DNA from: Glaesserella sp041814905 | GTDB taxonomy: Bacteria; Pseudomonadota; Gammaproteobacteria; Enterobacterales; Pasteurellaceae | DNA: 23,503 bases | Assembly: GCF_041814905.1 (NCBI RefSeq) | Contig: NZ_JBGXYA010000067.1 | Coordinates: forward strand, 1 to 23,503 | Direction: 5' to 3' | Shown here: positions 7,522 through 17,052 of the stretch, in pieces | Layout of the letters: each line of letters begins with the position of its first letter | Numbering within the stretch: position 1 is the stretch's first letter | Program-made: the position numbers and the translations under genes | Notes under the pieces: model-generated | What the model was told of the DNA's origin: nothing | What the model saw: the letters and a program-made list of their open reading frames with translations, nothing else | Database searches by the model: none

Positions 7522-10131
7522 ATGCAACCTAAAGCAAAATTCAGAAAAGATTATCGCCAGCCTGATTTTACTATTACCGATATTTATCTTGATTTCCAAC
7601 TTGATCCTGAAGAAACCTTAACGACGTCGACCTTAAAAGTAAAACGCCAAAACCCGGAGGCGACTCAATTAACTTTAGAAGGGCATAGTTTTACCTTTGT
7701 TTCATTGAAATTAAACGGCGAAACTTTCGAAAATTATCAGAAAAATGAGGAGTCGCTAACACTGAATTTAGCCGATTTTCCGGCGGAACACTTTGAATTG
7801 ACGATTCAAACCTTATTACATCCTTCGCAAAATACTTCTTTACAAGGTCTGTATCAATCAGGTGATGGGCTTTGTACGCAATGCGAGGCGGAAGGATTCC
7901 GTCAAATTACGTATATGCTTGACAGACCGGATGTACTTGCAAAATATCGCACCAAACTGACTGCTTGTAAGAGTCGCTATCCGTATTTGCTTTCTAACGG
8001 TAATCGTGTCGCACAAGGTGATTTGGAAGACGGTCGCCATTGGGTTGAATGGGAAGATCCGTTTTTCAAACCGAGTTATTTATTTGCGGTGGTTGCCGGT
8101 GATTTTGATTTACTGCAAGACAGTTTCACCACAATGAGCGGGCGCGAAGTTGCGTTGGAAATTTATGTTGACCGAGGTAATTTAGATCGCGCTCCTTGGG
8201 CGATGGAAAGTTTAAAACGTTCAATGAAATGGGATGAAGAGCGCTTCGGGCTGGAGTACGATCTGGACATTTATATGATCGTGGCGGTCGATTTCTTTAA
8301 TATGGGGGCGATGGAGAATAAAGGATTAAATATCTTTAACTCGAAATTCGTACTTGCTAACCCTCAGACGGCGACCGATGAAGATTACTTAAACATCGAA
8401 GCGGTAATTGCCCATGAATATTTTCACAACTGGACGGGTAACCGCATCACGTGTCGGGATTGGTTCCAGCTAAGTTTGAAAGAAGGCTTAACGGTTTTCC
8501 GCGATCAAGAATTTACCTCCGACTTATGGTCTCGTTCGGTAAAACGGATTGAAGATGTCCGCTTATTGCGCTCCGTACAATTTGCCGAAGATGCCAGCCC
8601 GATGGCACACCCGATTCGCCCTGAAAAAGTGATTGAAATGAATAACTTCTACACCGTAACCGTTTATGAAAAAGGGGCGGAAGTGATTCGAATGATGCAC
8701 ACATTACTTGGTGAAGAAAAATTCCAAAAAGGTATGAAACTTTATGTTGCTGAAAATGACGGTAAAGCTGCAACGTGCGAAGATTTTGTTTCAGCAATGG
8801 AGCGGGCTTCTGGTATTGATTTAACTCAATTCCGCCGTTGGTATAGCCAATCTGGCACACCGGAGTTAACCATTTCCGATGAATACGATGAAAAACGTCA
8901 CACTTACCGTTTACACGTATCGCAAATGACCGCACCAACTGCCGACCAAGTAGAAAAAGTAAACTTGCATATTCCACTCAAAGTGGCGTTATACGGCGAG
9001 AACGGTCAACGTATCAATTTGCAACACGAATTATTGACGGTCAGCGATGTTTTGGACGTCATTCACGAGCATCAGACCTTTGAGTTTCATAATGTACTAC
9101 AGCGCCCGGTGCCGGCCCTGCTATGTGATTTTTCTGCGCCGGTACGTTTAGATTACAACTACAGTAATGAACAATTATTGACCTTATTAAAATACGCCGG
9201 TAATGATTTTGTCCGTTGGGATGCGGCACAAATGTTATTCAATCACGAATTAAGAGAAAATTTGGCGCGTTATCAGCAAGGCGAGGAGATGAGATTCTCA
9301 GCATCCTTGTTGGAAGCGTTAACTATCGTATTGGATTGTGCCAACCAAGATCCGGAACTGGCGGCATTAACGCTAACTTTGCCGAAAGAAACCGAATTTG
9401 CCGAATTATTTAAGGTGATTGACCCATCCGGTATCGCGGTAGTGCGTGATTTTATGCAACGTCAAATAGCTGAGGCGCTAAAAGAGCGTTTATTCGTCAT
9501 CTATAACCAGTACAAAGCACCGGAATATCGTGTGGTGGCAGAAGATATGGCAAAACGCGCACTGCGTAATACTTGCCTGTCTTATCTCGCTTTTACCGAT
9601 TTGGGGAATAGCTTAGTCTATAAACATTATCACAAAGCGGATAATATGACCGACACTTTAGCGGCACTTTCCTCGGCAACCAAAGCGCAATTAGCTTGCC
9701 GTGATCAATTGTTGGCAGATTTTGAAGAGAAGTGGCACCAAGACGGTTTGGTGATGGATAAATGGTTTATGCTACAAGCGACCAGACCGGACGATAACGT
9801 ATTAGAGATCGTACAAAGCTTGCTTGAACATCGTAGTTTCAATATGAAAAATCCAAATCGTTTACGTGCTTTGATTGGCTCATTTGCGAACCATAATCCG
9901 AAAGCATTCCATGCAATTGATGGTTCAGGTTACCGTTTCTTAGTCGATATGTTAACTCAATTGAATGACAGCAATCCGCAGGTTGCTTCACGCTTAATCG
10001 AACCGTTAATTAAACTTTCCCGTTATGATACTCAGCGCCAAACGTTAATGCGTCGCGGATTAGAACGTTTGAAAGGATTAGATCACCTTGCGCGTGATCT
10101 GTTTGAAAAAATTGAGAAGGCGTTGAAATAA
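7522..10131 (+). CDS. pepN: Aminopeptidase N (alanyl aminopeptidase) PepN
   Basis: PepN is a cytoplasmic zinc metallopeptidase of the M1 family that removes N-terminal residues, with broad specificity, in late protein breakdown. The 869 residues match the E. coli enzyme in length. The exopeptidase motif GAMEN is at residues 262-266. The zinc site HEYFH is at 298-302, and the third ligand comes from the following LKEGLTVF segment. AAGGAAAT just before the ATG is a good ribosome binding site. The stop overlaps the next ATG as TAATG, suggesting translational coupling with the downstream membrane protein. Confidence 0.97.
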   Translation: MQPKAKFRKDYRQPDFTITDIYLDFQLDPEETLTTSTLKVKRQNPEATQLTLEGHSFTFVSLKLNGETFENYQKNEESLTLNLADFPAEHFELTIQTLLHPSQNTSLQGLYQSGDGLCTQCEAEGFRQITYMLDRPDVLAKYRTKLTACKSRYPYLLSNGNRVAQGDLEDGRHWVEWEDPFFKPSYLFAVVAGDFDLLQDSFTTMSGREVALEIYVDRGNLDRAPWAMESLKRSMKWDEERFGLEYDLDIYMIVAVDFFNMGAMENKGLNIFNSKFVLANPQTATDEDYLNIEAVIAHEYFHNWTGNRITCRDWFQLSLKEGLTVFRDQEFTSDLWSRSVKRIEDVRLLRSVQFAEDASPMAHPIRPEKVIEMNNFYTVTVYEKGAEVIRMMHTLLGEEKFQKGMKLYVAENDGKAATCEDFVSAMERASGIDLTQFRRWYSQSGTPELTISDEYDEKRHTYRLHVSQMTAPTADQVEKVNLHIPLKVALYGENGQRINLQHELLTVSDVLDVIHEHQTFEFHNVLQRPVPALLCDFSAPVRLDYNYSNEQLLTLLKYAGNDFVRWDAAQMLFNHELRENLARYQQGEEMRFSASLLEALTIVLDCANQDPELAALTLTLPKETEFAELFKVIDPSGIAVVRDFMQRQIAEALKERLFVIYNQYKAPEYRVVAEDMAKRALRNTCLSYLAFTDLGNSLVYKHYHKADNMTDTLAALSSATKAQLACRDQLLADFEEKWHQDGLVMDKWFMLQATRPDDNVLEIVQSLLEHRSFNMKNPNRLRALIGSFANHNPKAFHAIDGSGYRFLVDMLTQLNDSNPQVASRLIEPLIKLSRYDTQRQTLMRRGLERLKGLDHLARDLFEKIEKALK

Positions 10132-10547
10132 TGCATTGGTATCAAGGGCTTTTTTCTTTCCAAGGCAGGCTTAACCGCCAAGGTTTTTGGATTGGCGCGG
10201 GGATTAATTTTGTGTTTCTTGCGATTTTTGCCAATTTTATCCTGAATCCGACCGCTTTCACGTGGTTAAGCGTGATTCCGTTGATCATTTCGGGTTATAG
10301 TCTGTCGGCGGTGATTGTAAAACGTTTACATGATCGTAACCGTTCCGCCAAAGCGTTATTGATGGTATTGGTACCGATCTTATGTTATGCCGCTTCACAC
10401 TATGCTGAAGGTACGATGGTGTGGTTGCTCGGTCGAATGATGCCGATTTTTATCGGTACTATGTTACTCATGGAATGGGGAGGATTTGTCGGTAACCCCG
10501 ATGCGAATGAGTATGGAAAAAGCGGATTGAGCATTCGATTTAAATAA
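10131..10547 (+). CDS. DUF805 family inner-membrane protein
   Basis: This 138-residue hydrophobic protein starts with WYQGLFSFQGRLNRQGFW, which fits the N-terminal pattern of DUF805 proteins (F.GR.NR..FW). It has about four membrane segments, near residues 20-42, 46-62, 75-95 and 100-118, and the typical KRLHDRNRS motif at the cytoplasmic side of the second. The function of the family is not established. The start codon shares one base with the pepN stop, so it is probably translated from the same message. Family assignment is from motif recognition only. Confidence 0.85.
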   Translation: MHWYQGLFSFQGRLNRQGFWIGAGINFVFLAIFANFILNPTAFTWLSVIPLIISGYSLSAVIVKRLHDRNRSAKALLMVLVPILCYAASHYAEGTMVWLLGRMMPIFIGTMLLMEWGGFVGNPDANEYGKSGLSIRFK

Positions 10548-10608
10548 TTTGGATTCACAGATGGTGCAAACGTCCATGCTTGCGCCAGCATTATTTTTTA
10601 AGACTGAA

Positions 10609-11226
10609 ATGACCGAAATAAAACTTAACTATCATAAAACCCGTTTTTTAACATCCGCTCCTGATATTCGCCATTTACCCGAAGACAATGGCGTGGAAAT
10701 TGCGTTTGCCGGGCGCTCTAACGCGGGTAAATCGACAGCATTAAATGCACTGACGAATCAAAAAAATTTGGCTCGAACCTCGAAAACGCCGGGACGAACG
10801 CAGTTGATTAATTTATTTGAAGTTGAACCGAACTGTAAATTGGTTGATTTACCCGGCTATGGTTATGCAGCGGTGCCGGAGCAGATGAAATTGCAGTGGC
10901 AACGTTCATTGGGCGAATATTTGCAGAAGCGCGAATGTTTGCGCGGTGTGGTGATTCTGATGGACATTCGTCATCCGCTGAAAGATCTTGACCAACAAAT
11001 GGTTGAATGGGCCGTTTCTGCTGATCTACCGGTGTTATTATTGTTAACTAAAGCGGATAAACTCAGCCAAAGTGCCAGAAGCAAAACCGTTAAAATGGTA
11101 CGTGAGGCAATTCTGCCGTTTCAAGGCGATGTACAGGTAGAAGCTTATTCGGCAACCAATAAGATAGGTATCGATAAACTTGCCACTAAACTCGACGGCT
11201 GGTTTGCAGAAGTTTTTGCGGAATAA
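10609..11226 (+). CDS. engB: Ribosome biogenesis GTPase EngB (YihA/YsxC)
   Basis: EngB is an essential small GTPase that helps assemble the large ribosomal subunit. With the start at 10609 the protein has 205 residues and begins MTEIKLNYHKTRFLTSAPDI, the usual form in this family. G1 is GRSNAGKS (residues 35-42), G2 lies in the TPGRTQL region, G3 is DLPG, G4 is TKAD and G5 is the SAT segment. The frame extends upstream through ATGs at 10561 and 10576 to a TTG at 10549, but those 20 extra residues do not resemble the family. The ribosome binding site at 10609 is weak, so the start is moderately certain. Confidence 0.94.
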   Translation: MTEIKLNYHKTRFLTSAPDIRHLPEDNGVEIAFAGRSNAGKSTALNALTNQKNLARTSKTPGRTQLINLFEVEPNCKLVDLPGYGYAAVPEQMKLQWQRSLGEYLQKRECLRGVVILMDIRHPLKDLDQQMVEWAVSADLPVLLLLTKADKLSQSARSKTVKMVREAILPFQGDVQVEAYSATNKIGIDKLATKLDGWFAEVFAE

Positions 11227-11235
11227 CAAGTAGGT

Positions 11236-11245
11236 ACAAGCGGTC
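11236..11245 (+). repeat. DNA uptake signal between engB and aas
   Basis: ACAAGCGGTC with an AAATTTGCAAATTTG tail, in the 70-base gap upstream of the aas start. Confidence 0.85.
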
Positions 11246-11296
11246 GGTTTGCGCCTGAAATTTGCAAATTTGTTGCGTTATTAATTCGGAGACAAA

Positions 11297-14200
11297 ATGA
11301 GCTTACTGAAAATCAGAGGATTCGTTCCTTACCTTGCGATTGCATTTTTAAATGCCAGTGTCGATTTGGCACATAAAATTACCATTCAAAACGTTTTATT
11401 AAAGAGTTTTGAGGGCAATACCCTAGTAGTTCTGACAGCATTAATCAATGCGATGATCTTACTACCGTTTATCTTCCTCTTTTCACCTTCCGGTTTTATC
11501 AACGACAAATATTCCCAAACCAAAGTGATCCGCGTTTCGGCGGTGGCAGCTATTTTTATTACCGCAGCGATTTTGCTGAGCTATCTTGGCGGTGCGTTTG
11601 AAGTTGCTTTTATTCTGACGCTTATTCTCGCGACCCAAAGTGCAATTTATTCTCCTGCCAAATACAGTATTATCAAACAGATTGTCGGTACTGATAATTT
11701 AGGTCGGGCCAATGGCGTCATTCAGGCGTTAACCATTGTGGCAATTTTATTCAGCTCTTTTGCCTTCTCATTCCTATTTGAAACTTTTTATGTTGAAGGC
11801 GATAACCCGTCCGCAATCTTATCCAGTATGTCTATCATCGGAATTTCACTGGTTGCGTTCAGCGTGATTGAAGCTATATTCGCCTTTCGAATTCCGTTTT
11901 TTAAAGCTGACGAACCTCGTCGCCATGAAACCTTTGAGATGAAAAAATATCTCTCATTAGGTTATTTAAAACAGAATATGCGTTTGTTGCGCCGTGATAA
12001 AAATATTTGGCTCAGCATCATCGGTTTAAGTATTTTCTGGGGAGTGTCGCAGGTGATTGTGGCGGCTTTTCCAGCACACTATAAAGCGATTTTTGACAGC
12101 GATAATGCGATTGTGATTCAAGCGATTTTAGCGGTGAGCGGTATCGGTTTGATTGTCGGTTCAACGATTGCCGGTTCGATGTCTAAACATCATATCGAGC
12201 ACGGTATCATACCGGTTGGGGCATTAGGGATTTTCTTGGCGATTTTCTTTTTGGCTTCTTCATCCAGTGTCGCGGTGATGACCTTCTGTTCTTTTTTATT
12301 CGGCGTATTCGGCGGAATGTTTATTGTGCCGTTGAATGCCACGATTCAATTTTTTGCGCCGGAAAAATCGAGCGGCAAAATTATGGCGGGTAATAACTTT
12401 GTGCAGAACGTGTCGATGGTTGTTTTCTTGCTGTTAAGTATCGCTTTTGTATCAGCCAATATCTCTACTACCGGTTTATTATTATTTGCTGCGTTTATCT
12501 GTTTAATCGGCTCTTTCTATGCGGTGATTCAACTACCGCACCTGTTTACCCGTTTATTGTTGTTGCCGATTTTAAAAACCGGCTACCGTTTTAATGTGGA
12601 AGGCTTGAAAAACTTACCGCAAAGCGGCGGTGTTTTATTATTAGGTAACCATATCAGTTGGATTGACTGGATGGTGCTACAAGCAGCAAGCCCACGGGCG
12701 GTAAAATTTGTGATGTATCGCGGTATTTACAACAAATGGTATCTGAAATGGTTTCTCAAATGGTTTAAAGTGATCCCGATTGGCGCAGGTTCCAGCAAAG
12801 AGTCGATTGAGCAAGTCAGGCAGTTACTTGCTAATGGTGAAGTGGTCGCTTTGTTTCCCGAAGGACACATCAGCTATAACGGACAAATCAATGAATTTCA
12901 GCGTGGTTTTGAATTAGCCGTTCAAGATTGGGAGAATATCTGTATTGTGCCGTTTTATTTACGCGGGCTTTGGGGTTCCAGTTTTTCCAGAGCGGACGGT
13001 CATTATAAAGCGTTAACCAAAACTCGCGGTAAACGCGATATTTTGGTGGCGTTCGGCAAGCCGATTCATGAGTTTATTGACCGTTCGGCAATGAAACAGA
13101 AGGTCGTTGAATTGTCATTCTCTTCTTGGGAAAAATTTATTGCGCGTCAAGAACCGCTTACCCACGAATGGCTGGATATGGCGAAATCCAATTTATTTAA
13201 AACCTGTTCGGTTGATAGTATGGGGATGAACCTTAACAATGCCAAATTTATTACCGCAGTATTGGTGTTCAGCAAATTGATCCGTAAACAGTTTGGTGAT
13301 AGCAAACATATCGGTGTATTGCTGCCAAGTTCTTCTATTGGTGCGATCGTTAATATGGCTTTGTTTGTCAGCGGTAAAGTTCCGGTGAACCTCAATTATA
13401 CGTTGAGCGAGCAAAGTATGGCGGCAGCGTTAAATAAAGCGGGTATTACCAAAGTCATTACTTCGGAAAAGTTCTTGGATAAACTAAGCGACAAAGGTTT
13501 TGATTATTCGTCATTATTGGCGGATAAAACGGTTATGGTAGAGCAATTAAGTCAGACAGTGACTAAAAAAGCCAGAACCCGAGCCTTCCTAACCGCATTA
13601 TTGGCACCGGCTTGGTGGATAAAATTAATGCATTTCAGCGATGTGAAATTGGATGATACCGCAACGATTCTCTTCAGTAGCGGTAGCGAGGGAGAGCCGA
13701 AAGGTATTGAACTCACCCATAAAAACTTGCTGACCAACATTAAGCAGATCAGTGAATTACTTAACTTCAGAAAGGACGATGTTATTCTTAACTCTCTGCC
13801 GATTTTCCACTCGTTCGGTTTAACAGTGACGACGTTATTACCGCTTTGTGTCGGCGTAAAAATGGTCAGCGTGCCGGATCCGACCGATGGTGCTTTAGTC
13901 GGTAAAATGGCGGCACGTTACAACGCAAGTATTCTTTTCGGTACTTCTACGTTCTTTAGGTTATACACCAAAAATAAAAAACTACACCCGCTGATGTTCC
14001 AAAACGTACGTATGGTGGTTGCCGGTGCGGAAAAATTAAAAGCGGATGTCAAAGAAGCGTTTCGCATTAAGTTCGGATTGGATATTTATGAAGGCTACGG
14101 CACTACGGAGACTGCACCGGTGGCAGCGGTGAATATGCCGAATATTCTTGAACGGGATAGTTTAAAAGAGCTAACTTTTAATAAGGTCGGTTCCGTCGGT

Positions 14201-14752
14201 ATGCCGTTGCCGGGGACAATCATTAAGATTGTTGATCCGAATACGCTTGAAGAACTGGCTGTCGGCGAAGACGGCTTGATTGTGATTGGCGGCGGTCAGG
14301 TAATGAAAGGCTATCTCAACGAGCCGGAAAAAACGGCGGAAGTGATTGCCGAAATTGACGGTATTCGCTATTACAAAACCGGCGATAAAGGACATATTGA
14401 TGAGCAAGGATTTGTGACGATTGTCGATCGTTACTCACGCTTTGCGAAAATCGGTGGCGAAATGATTAGCCTTGGCAGTGTGGAGGCCTTACTCGCTCCG
14501 GTATTGAGCGACGATGCTGCCTTTGTCGCCACTAACGTGCCGGATGATAAAAAAGGCGAAGCCGTGGTGTTATTGGTGAAAAGCGAGCTGTCGTTAGATG
14601 AAATCAATGACAAAATTAAAAATGCCGATATCGCCCCGCTTATGTTGCCGTCTGCGGTATTCTTGGTTGATGAAATTCCAACCCTTGCCAGCGGAAAAGT
14701 GGATTTCAAAGGTTCGAAATCGAAAGCAGCGGAGTTGGTGAATTTACACTGA
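11297..14752 (+). CDS. aas: Fused lysophospholipid transporter / acyltransferase / acyl-ACP synthetase (LplT-Aas)
   Basis: This 1151-residue inner-membrane protein joins three functions that E. coli splits between LplT and Aas. Residues 1 to about 420 form a major-facilitator transporter of about 12 membrane segments, for flipping lysophospholipid inward. Residues about 425-640 are a PlsC-type acyltransferase with the HX4D motif H452-D457 in NHISWIDW and the FPEG motif at 520-523. Residues about 650-1151 form an AMP-binding acyl-ACP synthetase with the SSGSEGEPKG loop (794-803), YGTTET (934-939), the TGD and DRYSRFAKIGG segments, and catalytic K1134 in LASGKVDFKG. GGAG (11288-11291) suits the ATG. 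Together they would re-acylate 2-acyl-lysophospholipid, linking it in role to pssA in this window. Confidence 0.93.
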   Translation: MSLLKIRGFVPYLAIAFLNASVDLAHKITIQNVLLKSFEGNTLVVLTALINAMILLPFIFLFSPSGFINDKYSQTKVIRVSAVAAIFITAAILLSYLGGAFEVAFILTLILATQSAIYSPAKYSIIKQIVGTDNLGRANGVIQALTIVAILFSSFAFSFLFETFYVEGDNPSAILSSMSIIGISLVAFSVIEAIFAFRIPFFKADEPRRHETFEMKKYLSLGYLKQNMRLLRRDKNIWLSIIGLSIFWGVSQVIVAAFPAHYKAIFDSDNAIVIQAILAVSGIGLIVGSTIAGSMSKHHIEHGIIPVGALGIFLAIFFLASSSSVAVMTFCSFLFGVFGGMFIVPLNATIQFFAPEKSSGKIMAGNNFVQNVSMVVFLLLSIAFVSANISTTGLLLFAAFICLIGSFYAVIQLPHLFTRLLLLPILKTGYRFNVEGLKNLPQSGGVLLLGNHISWIDWMVLQAASPRAVKFVMYRGIYNKWYLKWFLKWFKVIPIGAGSSKESIEQVRQLLANGEVVALFPEGHISYNGQINEFQRGFELAVQDWENICIVPFYLRGLWGSSFSRADGHYKALTKTRGKRDILVAFGKPIHEFIDRSAMKQKVVELSFSSWEKFIARQEPLTHEWLDMAKSNLFKTCSVDSMGMNLNNAKFITAVLVFSKLIRKQFGDSKHIGVLLPSSSIGAIVNMALFVSGKVPVNLNYTLSEQSMAAALNKAGITKVITSEKFLDKLSDKGFDYSSLLADKTVMVEQLSQTVTKKARTRAFLTALLAPAWWIKLMHFSDVKLDDTATILFSSGSEGEPKGIELTHKNLLTNIKQISELLNFRKDDVILNSLPIFHSFGLTVTTLLPLCVGVKMVSVPDPTDGALVGKMAARYNASILFGTSTFFRLYTKNKKLHPLMFQNVRMVVAGAEKLKADVKEAFRIKFGLDIYEGYGTTETAPVAAVNMPNILERDSLKELTFNKVGSVGMPLPGTIIKIVDPNTLEELAVGEDGLIVIGGGQVMKGYLNEPEKTAEVIAEIDGIRYYKTGDKGHIDEQGFVTIVDRYSRFAKIGGEMISLGSVEALLAPVLSDDAAFVATNVPDDKKGEAVVLLVKSELSLDEINDKIKNADIAPLMLPSAVFLVDEIPTLASGKVDFKGSKSKAAELVNLH

Positions 14753-14777
14753 TTTTGCAAAAAAACGGATGAAAACA

Positions 14778-14786
14778 ACCGCTTGT
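14778..14786 (-). repeat. DNA uptake signal between aas and rraB
   Basis: ACCGCTTGT is the minus-strand core. Its tail TTTTTTTGCAAAATC lies just after the aas stop, so the signal reads leftward. Confidence 0.8.
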
Positions 14787-14868
14787 AGCCCGATTTTATG
14801 GCTTAGTTTGTTTTGTTAGTAGGCGGGCAGCGGTTCGAGAGACTTTATATTAGTAAAAGGAAACAGCT

Positions 14869-15294
14869 ATGTACAATATCACTGAACTAAATCAAGAAAC
14901 GAGCGAGATTATCGATTCTCTGCTACGAGACGGGAGTGACCCGGACGCGCTTTATATTATCGAGCACCACATCGCTCACCACGATTTCGACAAGCTTGAA
15001 AAATTAGTGGTTGACGCTTACAAACTCGGCTATGAAATTTCGGAAGCCGAAGAGATTGAAGAAGAGGACGGTAAAATCATGTTTGTATGCGATATCGTGA
15101 GTGAAATTAAATTGGATGCCGCGTTGATCGCCGCACAGCAAAAAGAGTTACTGCCGCTGATTGAAAAAGCGGGAGCCATATATGAAGGTTGGGGAACATA
15201 CTTTGAAGATCCGAACGCCGACGATGACGAATACGGCGACGACGGTGAATTCTTCGATGATGAAGAGGACGATTACGAGGACGACAGACGTTAA
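14869..15294 (+). CDS. rraB: Regulator of ribonuclease E activity B, RraB
   Basis: RraB binds the C-terminal part of RNase E and modulates mRNA decay. The 141-residue acidic protein resembles E. coli RraB (138 residues) along its length. It has DGSDPDALYIIEHH near residues 22-35, KLGYEISEAEE in the middle, and EGWGTYFEDPN before a strongly acidic tail of about 28 residues. AGGAAA ahead of the ATG is a good ribosome binding site. It is convergent with tusA, and the two are separated only by a palindromic pair of uptake signals. Confidence 0.94.
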   Translation: MYNITELNQETSEIIDSLLRDGSDPDALYIIEHHIAHHDFDKLEKLVVDAYKLGYEISEAEEIEEEDGKIMFVCDIVSEIKLDAALIAAQQKELLPLIEKAGAIYEGWGTYFEDPNADDDEYGDDGEFFDDEEDDYEDDRR

Positions 15295-15303
15295 ACGCGC
15301 TTT

Positions 15304-15350
15304 ACAAGCGGTCAGAATTTGCAAAAAATTTGCAGATTTCGACCGCTTGT
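15304..15350. repeat. Palindromic overlapping pair of DNA uptake signals
   Basis: ACAAGCGGTC (15304-15313) and GACCGCTTGT (15341-15350) are exact inverted copies. Each uses the shared centre, hairpin TGCAAA-AAA-TTTGCA (15320-15334), as its own tail. The last base is also the first base of the tusA stop anticomplement. The fold could help end the convergent rraB and tusA transcripts, but neither side has a T-run. Confidence 0.88.
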
Positions 15351-15598
15351 CATGACAACCCTTTTTTCACCCAATATTGATACGGCTTGGTTTCTGTTTG
15401 GCTTTTAAGCAGTTGATGATCCATAAATTGACAAAAACTCGGAATATCGCGAGTGGTTGCCGGGTCATCGGCAATAATCAGCAAGACTTCGCCGTCTGCC
15501 ATATTGCGAATGGTTTTGCGGGTCAGCATCACAGGTTCGGGACAACGTAGCCCGAGGGTATCTAAAGTTTGGTTAATGGTTAGTTCGGTCATAGTCAT
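15350..15598 (-). CDS. tusA: Sulfur carrier protein TusA
   Basis: TusA accepts sulfur from IscS as a persulfide on a conserved cysteine and passes it to the TusBCD relay for 2-thiouridine formation in tRNA. The 82-residue cytoplasmic protein has the family core LDTLGLRCPEPVM with the active C19, then LLIIADDPATTRDIPSFC. Two start codons lie six bases apart (15598 and 15592); neither has a clear ribosome binding site, so the first two residues are uncertain. The stop overlaps the flanking uptake signal by one base. It diverges from pepQ. Confidence 0.94.
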   Translation of the reverse strand: MTMTELTINQTLDTLGLRCPEPVMLTRKTIRNMADGEVLLIIADDPATTRDIPSFCQFMDHQLLKSQTETKPYQYWVKKGLS

Positions 15599-15632
15599 TT
15601 TGTATAGGTTAATTTATCCATCGCTCCAATTC

Positions 15633-15651
15633 CCCTCTTTGCCAAAGAGGG
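15633..15651. repeat. Short palindromic hairpin between tusA and pepQ
   Basis: An 8-bp perfect stem, CCCTCTTT with AAAGAGGG, has a GCC loop, in the 101-base divergent gap. It lacks a T-run, so it is not an evident terminator. It resembles a short intergenic palindromic repeat unit. Confidence 0.5.
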
Positions 15652-15699
15652 AGTTTGTTCAGTAAGCTGCTTACATTCAATAAAAATTTGGGAATCTCT

Positions 15700-17052
15700 A
15701 TGCAACACCTTTTCGTTCAGCATATCGCACGTATTCAGCAAATCGTACAACACGCCTTAGCGCTTGCCCGCCTTGACGGGCTATGGATTTATGCCGGGCA
15801 GGCGAATTACCGTTTTTTAGACGACCAAACATCGCCCTTTAAAATCAATCCGCATTTTAACTATGTTTTTCCTGATCCCACGGCGGAGCAGAGCTGGCTG
15901 TTTTTAGACGGCAAAAACAAGCCGAAACTCTATTTTTATGCACCGCAAGATTACTGGCATTGTGCGCCGAATCCGCCGACGGACGCTTTTTTTGCTGATC
16001 AATTCGATTGGCAGATATTGAACGACAGTCATCAAATCAAACAGTATCTCGGCAATCCGCAATATTGCGCTTTTATCGGTGAACAACACGAATTGGCGAA
16101 GTCTTTGGGATTTGAGCAGATTAATCCGCAAAAGGTGCTAAATGTACTGCATTTTGAGCGTTCGATCAAAACAGAATTTGAAATTGAATGCATCTATCGT
16201 GCGCAATTCAGTGCATTAATCGGGCATTATGCCGCAAAAGACGCATTCTTTGCTGGCAAAAGTGAGTTTGAGATTAATCTTGCTTATTTGCAGGCAACTC
16301 AGCAGTCAGACAATAATGTGCCTTACGGTAATATTGTTGCGGTTAATCAAAACAGCGCGGTGTTGCATTACACCAAGTTAGCCACGGAAGTGCCGCCGTT
16401 TCGTTACAGTTTTTTATTGGATGCCGGCAGCACTTATTTGGGCTATGCTTCCGATTTAACCCGTTCTTATGCGGTTGAGCCGCACAGTGAATTTGCCCGA
16501 CTTGTCGCGCAAATGGAAAAATTCAAATTGGATATCATTGATGAAATGCAGGTCGGTTTTAATTACCTGTACTATCATACTAAAATGCACCAATGGATTT
16601 CTCAGATGCTCAATGTTTTTGATTTTGTAAAATTACCGGAGGCGCAGATTTTTGAAGAAGGCATTAGCCGTGCTTTTTTTCCGCACGGTTTAGGGCATTT
16701 GCTCGGTTTACAGGTTCATGATGTCGCAGGTTTTCAACAAAATACTCGAGGCACGCGTAAAGCACCGCCGGAAGTTTATCCGAGTCTGCGTTGTACCCGT
16801 GATTTAAGCGAAGGTATGCTTCTGACCATTGAACCGGGCTTTTATTTTATCGAAATGTTGTTGAAACCTTGGCGTTCACATCCGCTAAGCCGTTTCTTTA
16901 ACTGGCAGAAAATCGATGAATTTAAACGTTACGGTGGTATTCGAACGGAAGATAATGTGGTGATTCGAGCCAATCGGGCGGATAATCTCACCGTAAGGGC
17001 GGAGAAGGCAATTTCTCTCGGGGAAACCGGTTTCATGATAAGTATTAAATAA
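15700..17052 (+). CDS. pepQ: Xaa-Pro dipeptidase (prolidase) PepQ
   Basis: PepQ is a cytoplasmic dimetal peptidase of family M24B that splits dipeptides with proline at the second position. The 450-residue length is close to E. coli PepQ (443). All five expected metal ligands are visible: D241 and D252 in LLDAGSTYLGYASDLTRSY, H333 in HGLGHLLGL, E378 in TIEPGFYF, and E417 in GGIRTEDNVV. The frame opens at 15655, but the ATG at 15700 has GGGA at good spacing and gives the family N-terminus. The stop lies inside the weaker ARG box of the following argH promoter. Confidence 0.95.
   Translation: MQHLFVQHIARIQQIVQHALALARLDGLWIYAGQANYRFLDDQTSPFKINPHFNYVFPDPTAEQSWLFLDGKNKPKLYFYAPQDYWHCAPNPPTDAFFADQFDWQILNDSHQIKQYLGNPQYCAFIGEQHELAKSLGFEQINPQKVLNVLHFERSIKTEFEIECIYRAQFSALIGHYAAKDAFFAGKSEFEINLAYLQATQQSDNNVPYGNIVAVNQNSAVLHYTKLATEVPPFRYSFLLDAGSTYLGYASDLTRSYAVEPHSEFARLVAQMEKFKLDIIDEMQVGFNYLYYHTKMHQWISQMLNVFDFVKLPEAQIFEEGISRAFFPHGLGHLLGLQVHDVAGFQQNTRGTRKAPPEVYPSLRCTRDLSEGMLLTIEPGFYFIEMLLKPWRSHPLSRFFNWQKIDEFKRYGGIRTEDNVVIRANRADNLTVRAEKAISLGETGFMISIK

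Noticed and set aside
10549..10608. N-terminal extension of engB
   Set aside because: Starts at TTG and adds 20 residues unlike the family; the ATG at 10609 gives the standard N-terminus.
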